A model generated the notes under the pieces. The model had not been told where the DNA came from, made no database searches, and saw only the letters and a list, made by a program, of their open reading frames with translations. From positions 20,028 to 84,027 of the forward strand of contig JAQWSN010000014.1 of NCBI GenBank assembly GCA_029243165.1: a stretch of 64,000 bases of DNA. Direction: 5' to 3'. Below, piece by piece: positions 55,622-64,000 of the stretch (position 1 is its first letter; each line of letters starts with the position of its first letter). The translations under genes and the position numbers were made by a program. This DNA is from Flavobacteriaceae bacterium (GTDB taxonomy: Bacteria; Bacteroidota; Bacteroidia; Flavobacteriales; Flavobacteriaceae).

Positions 55622-55942
55622 TTAACCTTTGGAGCAACGGATAAAATTCATTGTCTGCCCGTCTATTACAGCGGCTATCTTTTCTTTGGAAAATACCGCT
55701 ACAAAGACATCGTCCTGTTTGTAAAATTTTAAAAGGTTCTTTTCTTTTACATAAGAAGCAGAAAACACTTTGACTTCCTCTTTGCGGTCTGCATATTTTA
55801 CCCAGCCCTCAACATTGCCTTGAGAAGTAAATCGAAGCATGTAAAAAGAAGCGTTTGTATCTCCTGTAGCTTCACAAATCCACTCAGAATGGGTTAATTC
55901 TCTGTTAGATTTTACTTTAGAACTACTTTGGAAGAATTTCAT
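55622..55942 (-). CDS. Short soluble protein, unknown function
   Basis: The 106-residue protein has no signal peptide; the centre looks beta-rich (SFYMLRFTSQGNVEGWVKYAD). The start at 55942 is chosen because the 14 residues before it (from 55984) are a Lys/Leu run that falls near a terminator. It ends 2 bp from the convergent GHMP kinase stop. No family is recognised. It is separated from ppiD upstream by the terminator at 55983-56009, so it needs its own promoter or readthrough. Confidence 0.6.
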   Translation of the reverse strand: MKFFQSSSKVKSNRELTHSEWICEATGDTNASFYMLRFTSQGNVEGWVKYADRKEEVKVFSASYVKEKNLLKFYKQDDVFVAVFSKEKIAAVIDGQTMNFIRCSKG

Positions 55943-55982
55943 TTTCAATTTTTTTTTCAAAAACTTAAACAAAATTCGTGCC

Positions 55983-56009
55983 AAAAAAAGCCCCTATGGG
56001 ATTAGGGGC
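55983..56009 (-). terminator. Terminator after ppiD
   Basis: On the minus strand GCCCCTA (56009-56003), a 6-nt loop and TAGGGGC (55996-55990) are followed by seven T. It ends the coaX-to-ppiD run 33 bp after the ppiD stop. Confidence 0.85.
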
Positions 56010-56041
56010 CTAAAATTATGTAGTGTATTTAATGAGGGGGT

Positions 56042-58159
56042 TTAGTAATAGAGTGCTCTATTGTCGTCAATATCTGCACTGGATTCAAGAGCAAGAAAAA
56101 CACTCTCCAACAGAGAAAAACTCGCTTCACGTAAATATTCTTTGTTAAACTCATTGTAATCCTCCAGAGGTTCAGCTTCATTTTTTTGAAGCAGTTTGAT
56201 CATGTAAACGCCTCGATCTCCTTGGATAAAACTAGATACTGATCCTTCCTCCATTGCAAATGCTGCACCTACCACATAAGGCTCATTTCCTGCTCCTACT
56301 AGAGTTGGATTTTTTTGATTCACTGCAGATGCCGTTTCGATGGTTAGATTTTCATCTTCAGCCAAAGCTTCTAGGGTAGTTAGCTCCTGAAATTGTTTTT
56401 CGATTAGTGCAGCTTTTTTATCCTGCGTAATTTGTTTTCTAATCTCATTTCCAACTTCATCCATACTTGCTAAACCTTTTTGATTGATTGCTGTAAGCTG
56501 GACTACTGCATATCCTCCGCCCCCAGCTAGAGAAAATCTTCTGATATCCCCAATTTTTGTGTCTTCGTCAAAAGCCCAACGAACAATTTGACGCTGTCTG
56601 AAAAGACCGGGTAAGTTTTCCTCTAAAGCAGTAACTTGCTTTACAGGTCTTACCTCGTAGTTGTTTTTTTCAGCAATTGCATTAAAGTCTTTTTCATCGT
56701 TGCTTTCAATTTCGAATTTGGTTGCACTTCTGAAAACTTCGTTAGCTGTTTCATCTGAAGCTACTGCTTCAACGGCAACATCAGCGATCATTGCTAAATC
56801 GTCTTTATCCGTAACTTTGATTATGTGAAAGCCAAATTCAGTCTCAACGAGACCAATTCTGTCAACACGATTTTTGTCAACAAAATTGAAAAACTCTTGT
56901 GCCATTTCTCCTTCTTGGAAAAAGCCCAAATCACCCCCTCTAGTTTTGGTGGGTCCGTCTGAATATTCTCCCGCAAGCTCTACGAAGTTATTTTTGCCTC
57001 TTCTGGCCATCTTCAATACCCTATTTGCCTCTCTTCTGGCTTCTTCTTTAGTTCTTGTAATATTGCTTGAGGCACGTGTGGCTCCTTCGTAAGCAATCAA
57101 AATGTGGCTTGCTCTTAGGGATGCATTTTCTTTTCGGTCAAGTAATCTCGAAATTTTGTAAAAACTCCCATCTCGGTAGGGACCAAATACTTCACCTACT
57201 TCAAGTCCGAACAAAATATCTGCGTATTCGTTGTTAAATTCACCTCGTGCTCGGTAAAGAGAATCAAAAGGGATTTCTGAGTTTTGATCAACAAAATCAA
57301 TAATATTTTTGGTCGTTCTAAACCCCTCTATTGTGTCTGTTAGTTTGGAAACATCATTGTATGCGATACGAACGTCTTTAAGACTTTCCAAACGCAGGCT
57401 GATATTAGCAAGATCATCTTGGGTAGGGTTTTCATCAAAAGAAACGTACTGCAGATTTCGATTTGCAGCTCTTTCATAATCCTTTTCGTGATCTTTGATG
57501 AATTGCTTGACCTCAGCGTCTGTTACATTTACCAAGCTATCTGGGATGATATCGAAAGGGATCTGAACATATTCTACATTAATATTATCATTTTCAAAAT
57601 GATAGAGTGCTTTGGCTTCTGCTTCCGTCATTCCTGAACTAGACTTAATAAGATCTAAATAAATTCTTTGTTTAGCCACACCAATAATACTTTGCTCTTG
57701 CGCCTTCCAATTTTCATAAGCTGCGGGTTCTTGAATTCGCAACTGAGCGATGTAATCTGTAAAAACACCAAAATCGAAAAATCCTGCTTCATTTTGAAAA
57801 CTCGGATTATTAATCACTCCATCGTCAGAAGAGATGATTTGTTCCAACTGGTCTTTCCCAGCATCAATTCCTAGCTTTTCAAACTCTTGGTCAAAAATCG
57901 TATTTCGGAGTGCTTGATTCCAAACGAGATTCACCGATTGTAAAGTTGAATAATTGTAGGTTCTTTCGGTTTGCTCTACCATTTGACGAAAGAAGGTTCC
58001 ATCGATCTCTTCGTCGTTTACAACAGCGATGGGTTCTGTAGGCCCAGTATTGGCAGAACTGCCATCAAATACTCCTGAGATTACAAATGCAAAAAGCGCC
58101 ATCCCGATTACTAAAATCAAGAAGATGGATCGCTGTCTAATTTTTCCTAAAACGGCCAT
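56042..58159 (-). CDS. ppiD: Periplasmic folding chaperone PpiD (SurA-type peptidylprolyl isomerase)
   Basis: The 705-residue protein is anchored by one N-terminal helix (about 13-31, FLILVIGMALFAFVISGVF) and has a SurA-like N-terminal domain (EPIAVVNDEEIDGTFFRQ) and a parvulin domain (about 345-445, RASHILIAYEG ... RGGDLGFFQEGEMAQEF). A second, weaker parvulin-like segment may follow. It assists folding of exported proteins near the Sec translocon. It lies 100 bp after the CNNM gene and could be read from the same operon. Confidence 0.93.
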   Translation of the reverse strand: MAVLGKIRQRSIFLILVIGMALFAFVISGVFDGSSANTGPTEPIAVVNDEEIDGTFFRQMVEQTERTYNYSTLQSVNLVWNQALRNTIFDQEFEKLGIDAGKDQLEQIISSDDGVINNPSFQNEAGFFDFGVFTDYIAQLRIQEPAAYENWKAQEQSIIGVAKQRIYLDLIKSSSGMTEAEAKALYHFENDNINVEYVQIPFDIIPDSLVNVTDAEVKQFIKDHEKDYERAANRNLQYVSFDENPTQDDLANISLRLESLKDVRIAYNDVSKLTDTIEGFRTTKNIIDFVDQNSEIPFDSLYRARGEFNNEYADILFGLEVGEVFGPYRDGSFYKISRLLDRKENASLRASHILIAYEGATRASSNITRTKEEARREANRVLKMARRGKNNFVELAGEYSDGPTKTRGGDLGFFQEGEMAQEFFNFVDKNRVDRIGLVETEFGFHIIKVTDKDDLAMIADVAVEAVASDETANEVFRSATKFEIESNDEKDFNAIAEKNNYEVRPVKQVTALEENLPGLFRQRQIVRWAFDEDTKIGDIRRFSLAGGGGYAVVQLTAINQKGLASMDEVGNEIRKQITQDKKAALIEKQFQELTTLEALAEDENLTIETASAVNQKNPTLVGAGNEPYVVGAAFAMEEGSVSSFIQGDRGVYMIKLLQKNEAEPLEDYNEFNKEYLREASFSLLESVFLALESSADIDDNRALYY

Positions 58160-58259
58160 AATTGCTATTTTTTGATAGTCTGCGAAAATAAACTATTCCT
58201 TTGAATAAAGAAAGTCTCAAAGCCTTAAATATCAATACACCTTACTGGGGTTTGATTAA

Positions 58260-59534
58260 TTATTCATTTTCCAATTTGGATAAGATGATTTGTTCAATTT
58301 TTGTTGCTGAAACTTTTTTAATTTTTAAAACATAGGGGCTGAGTTCTATTTCCTCTCCTTTGCCAGGTATTTGACCTATGTTGTAAGCAATCATTCCTCC
58401 TATGGTTTCATAATATTCACTTTCTGGTAAACTCAAATTGTATTTTTGATTGAGGTAGTCAACCTCCAAACGAGCTGAAAAATCGTAAACTCCTTCTCCA
58501 ATTTGTTTTTCTACATGCTCCACAGTATCGTATTCATCTTCAATTTCACCAAAAAGTTCTTCAACAATATCTTCAACAGTTACAATGCCCGATGTTCCAC
58601 CGTATTCATCGATAACAACCGCGATACTTTTATGTTGGCGAGTCAATAGTTTCAAAACATCATTAACAAGCATGGTCTCGGGGACGTAGGCTACTGGCAT
58701 TAAAATATTTTTTATGCCTTTGGGTTTTTTCATCATTTCAAAGGCATGAACATACCCTAGAATATGATCAATATTTTCTTTGTAAACGGGTATTTTAGAG
58801 AGTCCTGTAGAAATGAATAAATCTGTTATTTCCTCTAATGAAGTAGATTCCTCAACCGCAATGACTTCGGCTCGGGGAACCATCGCCTCTCTTGTTTTTA
58901 CTTCAGAGAAATCAAGAGCATTTTGAAAAATTTGAATCTCCGAATCCAAACTCTCTTTGTCGTGCGCCGATTCAAGTTGCTCTTCGATATAATTTCCAAG
59001 TTCAATTTTTGAAAAAGACAATTGAATTTGATCTGTTTCCGTATTGAGAAAACGCTTAAGAATCACATCTGTAAGTTCAATGATAAGGAAGGTTATGGGA
59101 TAAAAAAGATAATAAAAGAGTGCAACGGGTAGGGCAAATATTTTGATAAATGTATTGGCATAAAGTTGGAAAAATACTTTAGGTAAAAATTCTGCTGTAA
59201 GTAAAATAATCCCAGTAGAAATTAGAGTTTGGTAGAATACAATTTTTAAACTAGCATCTCCCGTAAGTAGTGTATTAGGAAAAAATAATTGAAGAATTCG
59301 ATCGCCCATGAAAATTCCGTAAACAACCAAGGCAATATTATTGCCTAAAAGCATGGTAGCAATAAATCGAGAGGGATTTTCTGTTATTTTTTTTAATACT
59401 TTGGAAGTAAGACCTACTTGAAGCTTTTCGATTTCAAGATAAATTCGATTCGAAGATACAAACGCAATTTCCATGCCCGAAAAAAAAGCAGACAGAAGTA
59501 AGCAAGTGATGATGACCAGATCGATAGGATTCAT
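58260..59534 (-). CDS. CNNM/CorC family (hemolysin-like) membrane protein
   Basis: The 424-residue protein has an N-terminal CNNM/DUF21 membrane domain of four helices (about 1-190), a CBS pair (about 205-330, [16 protein letters not shown] ... [31 protein letters not shown]) and a C-terminal CorC/HlyC domain. Members take part in Mg2+ efflux or homeostasis. GldE belongs to the same family, but here the gene is next to lptC and not gldD/ssb, so I do not call it gldE. Its ATG overlaps the small upstream gene by 4 bp. Confidence 0.9.
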   Translation of the reverse strand: MNPIDLVIITCLLLSAFFSGMEIAFVSSNRIYLEIEKLQVGLTSKVLKKITENPSRFIATMLLGNNIALVVYGIFMGDRILQLFFPNTLLTGDASLKIVFYQTLISTGIILLTAEFLPKVFFQLYANTFIKIFALPVALFYYLFYPITFLIIELTDVILKRFLNTETDQIQLSFSKIELGNYIEEQLESAHDKESLDSEIQIFQNALDFSEVKTREAMVPRAEVIAVEESTSLEEITDLFISTGLSKIPVYKENIDHILGYVHAFEMMKKPKGIKNILMPVAYVPETMLVNDVLKLLTRQHKSIAVVIDEYGGTSGIVTVEDIVEELFGEIEDEYDTVEHVEKQIGEGVYDFSARLEVDYLNQKYNLSLPESEYYETIGGMIAYNIGQIPGKGEEIELSPYVLKIKKVSATKIEQIILSKLENE

Positions 59535-59728
59535 TCTGATGAATTTGAACGCTTATCGAATTTTTTTCGATAATGCCTTCTAAATAAAGCCATAAAAATA
59601 GAGACCAGACAGAATCCAGCAAATAACATCGCTCTTTCTCGATTGGTATCCCATCTCGCAAAGGCTTCATAGGCCGAGATCACGGCGATAACCCAATAAA
59701 GGATTTCTGAAATACGATGGTTTTTCAT
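59531..59728 (-). CDS. Small membrane protein between lptC and CNNM genes
   Basis: The 65-residue protein has two hydrophobic helices (about 9-23 and 32-48) with a short charged turn and a strongly basic C-terminus (RRHYRKKFDKR). It starts 2 bp after lptC and overlaps the CNNM gene by 4 bp, which makes it a genuine translated gene. No known family comes to mind; the fixed position suggests a role with LPS transport or the CNNM protein. Confidence 0.75.
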   Translation of the reverse strand: MKNHRISEILYWVIAVISAYEAFARWDTNRERAMLFAGFCLVSIFMALFRRHYRKKFDKRSNSSE

Positions 59729-59730
59729 TG

Positions 59731-60300
59731 TTATTGTAAAGAGTCTTTTTCCTCTGAAACTGTTACAGTTCCGATTAAACTTCCTGTTTGAAATTTAGTA
59801 AATTCCTTGTTGGTATCCAATCTTAGTGCCTCAAAATTATAATCACTGTCTTCAAATCTGAAGGGTTTTTCAGTAAATAGCCACTCAGATTCTGCATCCC
59901 AAAAAAGTTGTGATGTGGTGAGTAGAGATCCGTCATGTGATTGCAAACGTACGTTTCCTCTAAGATCTACGAGTCTCGTGTCATTGTAAAGGATTCCATA
60001 ATCTGCAATTACCTCATTCTCACGTTCTAAATTGTCATAAAAAATGACTTTTAGCCCCTCTGGGAACTCAGCATATCGAAAACTCAAGTTGGTGTAGTCT
60101 ACGTGCTTAGGGGCGGTTAAAATGGCTTGAATTTTTGTAGAATCTGTGTAAACCATTCTTATGTTAGCGGCAGTTCCTAGCGCCTCTTGACGGTCTTTGA
60201 TGATTTCTGAAAGCTCTTTTGTACTGTCTTCACAAGAAAAAGAAAGGGCCATGGTAAAAACCATAAGCCCTTTAAAAAATTCTGTGATCTTTGATTTCAT
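59731..60300 (-). CDS. lptC: LPS export protein LptC
   Basis: The 189-residue protein has an N-terminal lipoprotein-like signal (FTMALSFSC) in place of the E. coli membrane anchor, and a beta-jellyroll typical of LptC/OstA (IQAILTAPKHVDYTN, LRGNVRLQSHDGSLLTTSQLFWDAES). It receives LPS from LptBFG in the periplasm. It begins directly after the TPR gene stop. The Cys suggests a lipid anchor, which is common in Bacteroidota LptC. Confidence 0.9.
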   Translation of the reverse strand: MKSKITEFFKGLMVFTMALSFSCEDSTKELSEIIKDRQEALGTAANIRMVYTDSTKIQAILTAPKHVDYTNLSFRYAEFPEGLKVIFYDNLERENEVIADYGILYNDTRLVDLRGNVRLQSHDGSLLTTSQLFWDAESEWLFTEKPFRFEDSDYNFEALRLDTNKEFTKFQTGSLIGTVTVSEEKDSLQ

Positions 60301-61689
60301 TTACAAACTAGGAACAGTAACGCTTCTATTAATCCAACAATCAAATTTGATCACGGCTCCTGTATTTCCCTCGGTAAAAATATCAGTTTTACTAGGGGCT
60401 CTTCCTTTGTAACTTTCTGCTGTTTTAGCTGCGACTTTTTTGAGCGATGCATCAACTTGACCCGCTTTTCTTGCCATATCAGCTGCAAGCCAATAAACCG
60501 CACGTTTGTTGAATTGCGAATCCCCACATTGGTTAGCGCTATCTGCATACATATTTGCTATTAACAAATAAGCTCTCCCTAAAGAAGGCTGAAAGCTCAA
60601 TGCCTTATTTGCATAACTTCTCGCAGAAGATCTTCTTCCAGCAACTTTAAACTTATTGGCAATTTTTAGAAGAATTTTTGCCTTTTTATAATTATCCGTT
60701 TCTAGTGTAATGGATTCTTCATAGTATTTTAGAGCTTCATCCGCATTTCCTCTTTTGTCATTTAAAAGTCCTAAATAATAAGCAGAGTCTGCAGAAGGTT
60801 CAAGGGCATGAAGTGCCTCTACTAAGGTTACAAATAACGGGTCGTCAGAACATTCTTTACTATCCATTCTACTAGCAGCTCTTTTGATCCAAAGAGCATC
60901 CGTTTTATTTGCTTCAAAGTTTCTTTGATAGAGTGGAATTAGGTTTTCACAGGTTGCTTCCTTGGCAATGATTGCGTCAAGGTTTGATAAAAAAGTTCCA
61001 ATAGCATTAGAGTTCACGTTGTAGATTCTCTTGCTTCTTGTCTCTCTGCTAGTTAGTGCCGTTCCAGCTTCTTCTTTTTTAAGAATAACATCTAGTTTTT
61101 TTGCAAGCTCTGTACTTTCAAATTCAAATTTTTCTGACACCTCTTCGTATTTATTGAACAATAATTCCATGGTCACCTCAGAATCACCCGCTTTGTATCG
61201 ATCGTAAAGGGTTTTAAAATAATTGTACAATAATTTCGGATTCGTAAAACTTGCTGCATCTTTGGTGTAGGCTTCATCAAACGTTGAATAAACCACTTTG
61301 AGATCTGCTAATTTATAATCCAAAAGGGCTTGAGCTTTTTTGCTTGTAATGTCTCCAACCACAGATTTTTTTCTCTTTTTTGGAAAATTTTGAACCCATT
61401 CATCATAAAGTTGAATTAAATCTTTCTTTGCAACTTCTTTTTCTTCAGCCGTACCATTTTTAATTTGGTCCTTGAGGATTCGTTCTCCGTAAGAATAAAT
61501 TGCCACATTAATTGTAGGACATTCTTTTCTCACCTTCATCCAAGGTTCATAGGCAGATTTATAATTTTTTACTTTTGCAAACTCAGCAAAAATTGATAAA
61601 TCCTGCATGCATGCATTTATGTCTTGTGCAAGAACAGGGGCTTGAACTAAGCCTGCAATCATTAATGTTAGAACACAAAGTTTTTTCAT
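60301..61689 (-). CDS. Exported TPR protein
   Basis: The 462-residue protein has a signal peptide (VLTLMIAGLVQAPVLAQ) and a helical body; TPR repeats are clear at about 300-390 (ADSAYYLGLLNDKRGNADEALKYYEESITLE and the following two units). Six or more Cys residues occur, including one in the final WINRSVTVPSL-containing tail region (FDCWINRS). It is 12 bp after the outer-membrane protein gene and abuts lptC. Likely a periplasmic scaffold; I do not identify it with SprE/PorW. Confidence 0.85.
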   Translation of the reverse strand: MKKLCVLTLMIAGLVQAPVLAQDINACMQDLSIFAEFAKVKNYKSAYEPWMKVRKECPTINVAIYSYGERILKDQIKNGTAEEKEVAKKDLIQLYDEWVQNFPKKRKKSVVGDITSKKAQALLDYKLADLKVVYSTFDEAYTKDAASFTNPKLLYNYFKTLYDRYKAGDSEVTMELLFNKYEEVSEKFEFESTELAKKLDVILKKEEAGTALTSRETRSKRIYNVNSNAIGTFLSNLDAIIAKEATCENLIPLYQRNFEANKTDALWIKRAASRMDSKECSDDPLFVTLVEALHALEPSADSAYYLGLLNDKRGNADEALKYYEESITLETDNYKKAKILLKIANKFKVAGRRSSARSYANKALSFQPSLGRAYLLIANMYADSANQCGDSQFNKRAVYWLAADMARKAGQVDASLKKVAAKTAESYKGRAPSKTDIFTEGNTGAVIKFDCWINRSVTVPSL

Positions 61690-61701
61690 TATTTCAAAAT
61701 T

Positions 61702-62961
61702 TTAATTATACTTTCTCTTTATAAACCAAATGTCGTTAAGGGATAATCCAATTCGTAATGCTACAAACGTCTCTTGAACTAATCCTGAGTTTTTCTCTCC
61801 GCGTCGACTTATTTCAAGTCCTATGTTTGCGTTAGAAAGACTCCCTAACGGTAAACCTACTCCAAAAGATATGCCAGTTTCTGTTAAAGGAGTGTTATTA
61901 ACTATGAGACTCATCTGCTCAGATCTAAATCCGAAACGATAAACCACTCTACTCCAAAAACTGGTAAACGAGGCGTAATTTGGAATAAAAAATCCTCCTA
62001 CTGACCACTGTTTTGCATCTTTGTAAGCAACATTACTTCGTTTTAAAAAATCGTTGCTAAAGTTAGCAGATTTTATCAAATTTCGCTTAATCCCTAAAAA
62101 CCATTTTTTATTTCTACCAAAACCTAGACCAATTTTAGTAGTTGCTGAGGCATTTAAATCTGTTTTATCTATGCCTTGAGGAGTCAAATCAATTTCTTGA
62201 AAATCAACGATTGATTCGTTGGAAATCGATTGGGTATAAAAAATCCGAGCATTTGTTGAACTCAAAGCTGCCTCAGGCTGTAAAGAAATCATTCCTTGGA
62301 GAAGGTATTTCTTTTTAATAGGAATACTGGTTTGTATTGAAAATTGATAATTCAATCCCGAAACACTTGATTCGCTTGAAAGAAAAGTTCCATTTTCCAC
62401 CCCATCAACGAATTGCCCTGAACGGTAAAATAAATTACCAAAATTGTATTGAGCTGAAGCCCCAACAGCTAAAAAAGGGGATAAAGGAACGCCCACAGAT
62501 AAGTAGGTTTGATTGATTCCTCCCCTTCCTTCATAACGATTAAATAGATCTGCCCCGAGTGTATTTGGAGTAACCGATTCTATCCGATAGCCCACCGAAG
62601 AATACGGGATGATTCCGAATCCAAATCCAAATTTACCAGCGGGAATGCTAATTGCTAAATAATCCAGTGAAGCATCGTCTACATTTTGCGCCTCCGAACT
62701 TGATGCAATATTGTTGTTTTTGTAATGAACACCTACAGAATAAGTAGTCACTTTTAAGAAACCATAACTTGCAGGATTATTTAAGTTAGCATGGATGGAA
62801 TCAGTAAAAACATCCAACCCTCCCATATGTCTTGTGGCTTGGGTTCCATTGAAATTTCGCTCTCCAAGACCGGTCCCCGAATAAGGCGATGAGGATCCAC
62901 TTTGAGCTGCTGCTGTATGGGACAATAAAAAGATCGATAAGACAATACTGATTCGTATCAT
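61702..62961 (-). CDS. Outer-membrane beta-barrel protein
   Basis: The 419-residue protein has a signal peptide ending TAAAQS and a body of alternating strands (FGFGFGIIPYSSVGYRIES, SVGVPLSPFLAVGASAQYNFG), ending in charged residues. The GLGERNFNGTQATRHMGGLDV start and the FadL-like glycine-aromatic pattern suggest a 14-stranded barrel, but the family is not certain. It overlaps the coaX stop by 4 bp and precedes the TPR gene, so it belongs to the lptC operon. Confidence 0.82.
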   Translation of the reverse strand: MIRISIVLSIFLLSHTAAAQSGSSSPYSGTGLGERNFNGTQATRHMGGLDVFTDSIHANLNNPASYGFLKVTTYSVGVHYKNNNIASSSEAQNVDDASLDYLAISIPAGKFGFGFGIIPYSSVGYRIESVTPNTLGADLFNRYEGRGGINQTYLSVGVPLSPFLAVGASAQYNFGNLFYRSGQFVDGVENGTFLSSESSVSGLNYQFSIQTSIPIKKKYLLQGMISLQPEAALSSTNARIFYTQSISNESIVDFQEIDLTPQGIDKTDLNASATTKIGLGFGRNKKWFLGIKRNLIKSANFSNDFLKRSNVAYKDAKQWSVGGFFIPNYASFTSFWSRVVYRFGFRSEQMSLIVNNTPLTETGISFGVGLPLGSLSNANIGLEISRRGEKNSGLVQETFVALRIGLSLNDIWFIKRKYN

Positions 62962-63689
62962 GAAAATGTATTGAGTGCTAAGATGAAATTCAAACCTTTA
63001 GCTAAAAAATTTGAATGGGCAAATATGCTATTTTTAAATGGTTTTGGCAACCTTTCAGCGTCTCCTCCTGTTAAAATAACAGTTAAATTTTTAATTTTAT
63101 TCTCATGCCACGCTATGACGCCCTCTATTTCGTTCAAAATCCCAAAGTAAACCCCTGAGTTTATGGCTGATTCTGTTGAAGTTCCTACGGGGTCATCTGT
63201 TTTTTTAAAATCCAAATGAGGTAATCTGCCCGAATAATCGTGCATACTTTTAAAGCGCATTCCAAAACCAGGGCTAATAGCACCCCCTTGGTGAACTCCT
63301 TCAGAATCGATCCAATCATATGTGATGCAACTCCCTAGATCAATCACCAAGACATCTTTATTGGGATAAAACAAACAACATGACGCTAGTAAAGCAATTC
63401 GATCTGACCCAAGTTGAATTTTCGGCTCATACTGAGTAGTAAAGGGTAATTTTAGCGCAGTAGAACAGTATGATACTTCTATTTGCTTCAAAAATTCATC
63501 TAATTCCTCTGAGTATTTTTTGTGGACATCAGAGACAATTGCCTTTTGGATCCCTGAATAAGAGTGCAACAATTGTTCTAATGAAGTATTCCAATTTTGA
63601 TTGGAATCGACTTTAGAGTGAAGTAAATTATCCTTCTCAAATACATAGGATTTAATTAAGGTATTGCCTATGTCGATCACAAGTTGCAT
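62958..63689 (-). CDS. coaX: Type III pantothenate kinase
   Basis: The 243-residue ASKHA-fold kinase starts coenzyme A synthesis. It has LVIDIGNTLIKSYVF at the start, LGSDRIALLAS, VLVIDLGSCITYDWID and GGAISPGFGMRFKSMHDYSGRLP, with LTGGDAERL near the end. The type III form needs a monovalent cation and is not feedback-inhibited by CoA. First gene of the long minus-strand envelope operon. Confidence 0.96.
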   Translation of the reverse strand: MQLVIDIGNTLIKSYVFEKDNLLHSKVDSNQNWNTSLEQLLHSYSGIQKAIVSDVHKKYSEELDEFLKQIEVSYCSTALKLPFTTQYEPKIQLGSDRIALLASCCLFYPNKDVLVIDLGSCITYDWIDSEGVHQGGAISPGFGMRFKSMHDYSGRLPHLDFKKTDDPVGTSTESAINSGVYFGILNEIEGVIAWHENKIKNLTVILTGGDAERLPKPFKNSIFAHSNFLAKGLNFILALNTFS

Positions 63690-63740
63690 CTCATCTGATT
63701 ATTGAATACGTAAAATTACGAAGAAAATAGTTGAAATCTC

Positions 63741-63771
63741 TTTGTCCGAATGTAAAACCCCATTATATTTG
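63741..63771 (+). promoter_or_regulatory. tRNA-Phe promoter
   Basis: TTTG (63741-63744), 19 bp and TATATTTG (63764-63771) match the Bacteroidota consensus exactly, 17 bp before the tRNA. Confidence 0.8.
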
Positions 63772-63788
63772 CACTTGCTTAAAAGCGG

Positions 63789-63861
63789 GGTACCTTAGCT
63801 CAGTTGGTAGAGCAAAGGACTGAAAATCCTTGTGTCCCTGGTTCGATTCCTGGAGGTACCA
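63789..63861 (+). tRNA. tRNA-Phe (anticodon GAA)
   Basis: The 73-nt sequence folds as a cloverleaf: acceptor GGTACCT pairs with AGGTACC, the anticodon stem AAGGA/TCCTT encloses CTGAAAA with anticodon GAA at positions 34-36, and the T arm contains GGTTCGATTCC. The discriminator is A at 63861 and CCA is not encoded (CAA follows). Phenylalanine codons are read. Confidence 0.97.
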
Positions 63862-63863
63862 CA

Positions 63864-63899
63864 AAAAACCTTACGAGTTAATAACTTGTAGGGTTTTTT
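63864..63899 (+). terminator. Terminator after tRNA-Phe
   Basis: An imperfect hairpin of AAACCTTACGAGTT with AACTTGTAGGGTTT (two non-canonical positions) is followed by TTT. The remaining bases to 64000 hold no gene I can see. Confidence 0.6.
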
Positions 63900-64000
63900 A
63901 AGTTTCTAAATATGCGTAACTCTTATACACGTCATTTCGTTTTTTTTTAAAGCTTAATTTAGTTATTGCTTCAATTGTATTTATGGTCTAATCTTTATTG

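Noticed and set aside
58260..59534. Calling the CNNM/CorC gene gldE
   Set aside because: Same family, but gldE is expected with gldD and ssb; here the neighbours are lptC and ppiD.
60301..62961. Calling the TPR and barrel proteins T9SS parts (SprE/PorW, PorV, SprF)
   Set aside because: No motif or neighbour supports this; the TPR protein has no lipobox and the barrel start does not match those proteins.
1..64000. CRISPR array, prophage, insertion sequences, toxin-antitoxin or restriction genes
   Set aside because: No direct-repeat arrays, transposases, integrases, phage or defence proteins were found; the gene content is core-type.

Overview
The window is chromosomal DNA from an AT-rich, didermic member of the Bacteroidota, most likely a marine-type Flavobacteriia/Flavobacteriaceae. 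The evidence is the complete gldKLMN type IX secretion/gliding core, a TonB receptor with a CarboxypepD_reg-like N-terminus, a NagB-PIG-L fusion, a mevalonate-pathway HMG-CoA reductase beside a GYDIA-type GHMP kinase, and several promoters of the Bacteroidota form TTTG-N19/21-TAnnTTTG. Genes are dense (no gap over about 150 bp). I see no insertion sequences, prophage, CRISPR array, rRNA or origin; it looks like core genome with a few accessory cassettes.

Layout. 1-9.8 kb: two DUF6503-like lipoproteins, NagB-PIG-L, a SulP transporter with a small secreted acidic protein upstream, trxB, and an ABC-F ATPase coupled to an FAD oxidoreductase. 9.8-18.1 kb (minus): topA, a degenerate arginase-fold protein, then gldK-gldL-gldM-gldN ending in a strong terminator. 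18.2-23.2 kb (plus): a sulfur module with a Crp/Fnr regulator, SulP transporter, persulfide dioxygenase-rhodanese gene and split YeeE/YedE transporter; the dioxygenase gene carries an in-frame TAA. 23.3-29.7 kb (plus): miaB, a sigma-54 activator, lptE, a hypothetical gene, secG, groES-groEL. 29.8-34.0 kb: a small membrane protein, then a minus-strand heavy-metal cluster (HMA-MauE-like, HYC_CC_PP, TonB receptor, secreted HMA protein). 34.1-41.6 kb (plus): GAF/fRMsr-like protein, purH, mreB-mreC-mreD-mrdA-rodA. 41.6-44.8 kb (minus): tail-specific protease and a lone OppC-like permease. 44.9-49.1 kb (plus): surE, membrane protein, lpxB, comEC. 49.1-53.2 kb (minus): DPP IV, POT peptide transporter, thioredoxin-like protein. 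53.4-55.6 kb (plus): HMG-CoA reductase and GHMP kinase. 55.6-63.7 kb (minus): a tight envelope operon coaX-OMP-TPR-lptC-small membrane protein-CNNM/CorC-ppiD. 63.79 kb: tRNA-Phe.

Functional themes are envelope biogenesis and shape (lptC, lptE, lpxB, Mre/Rod, ppiD, secG, prc), T9SS/gliding, peptide scavenging (DPP IV to POT), sulfur handling and metal handling. The observations most worth following are the interrupted dioxygenase gene with a candidate Crp/Fnr operator in the same module, the arginase-like protein lacking key metal ligands next to the gliding operon, and a sigma-54-like promoter with repeats in front of groESL.
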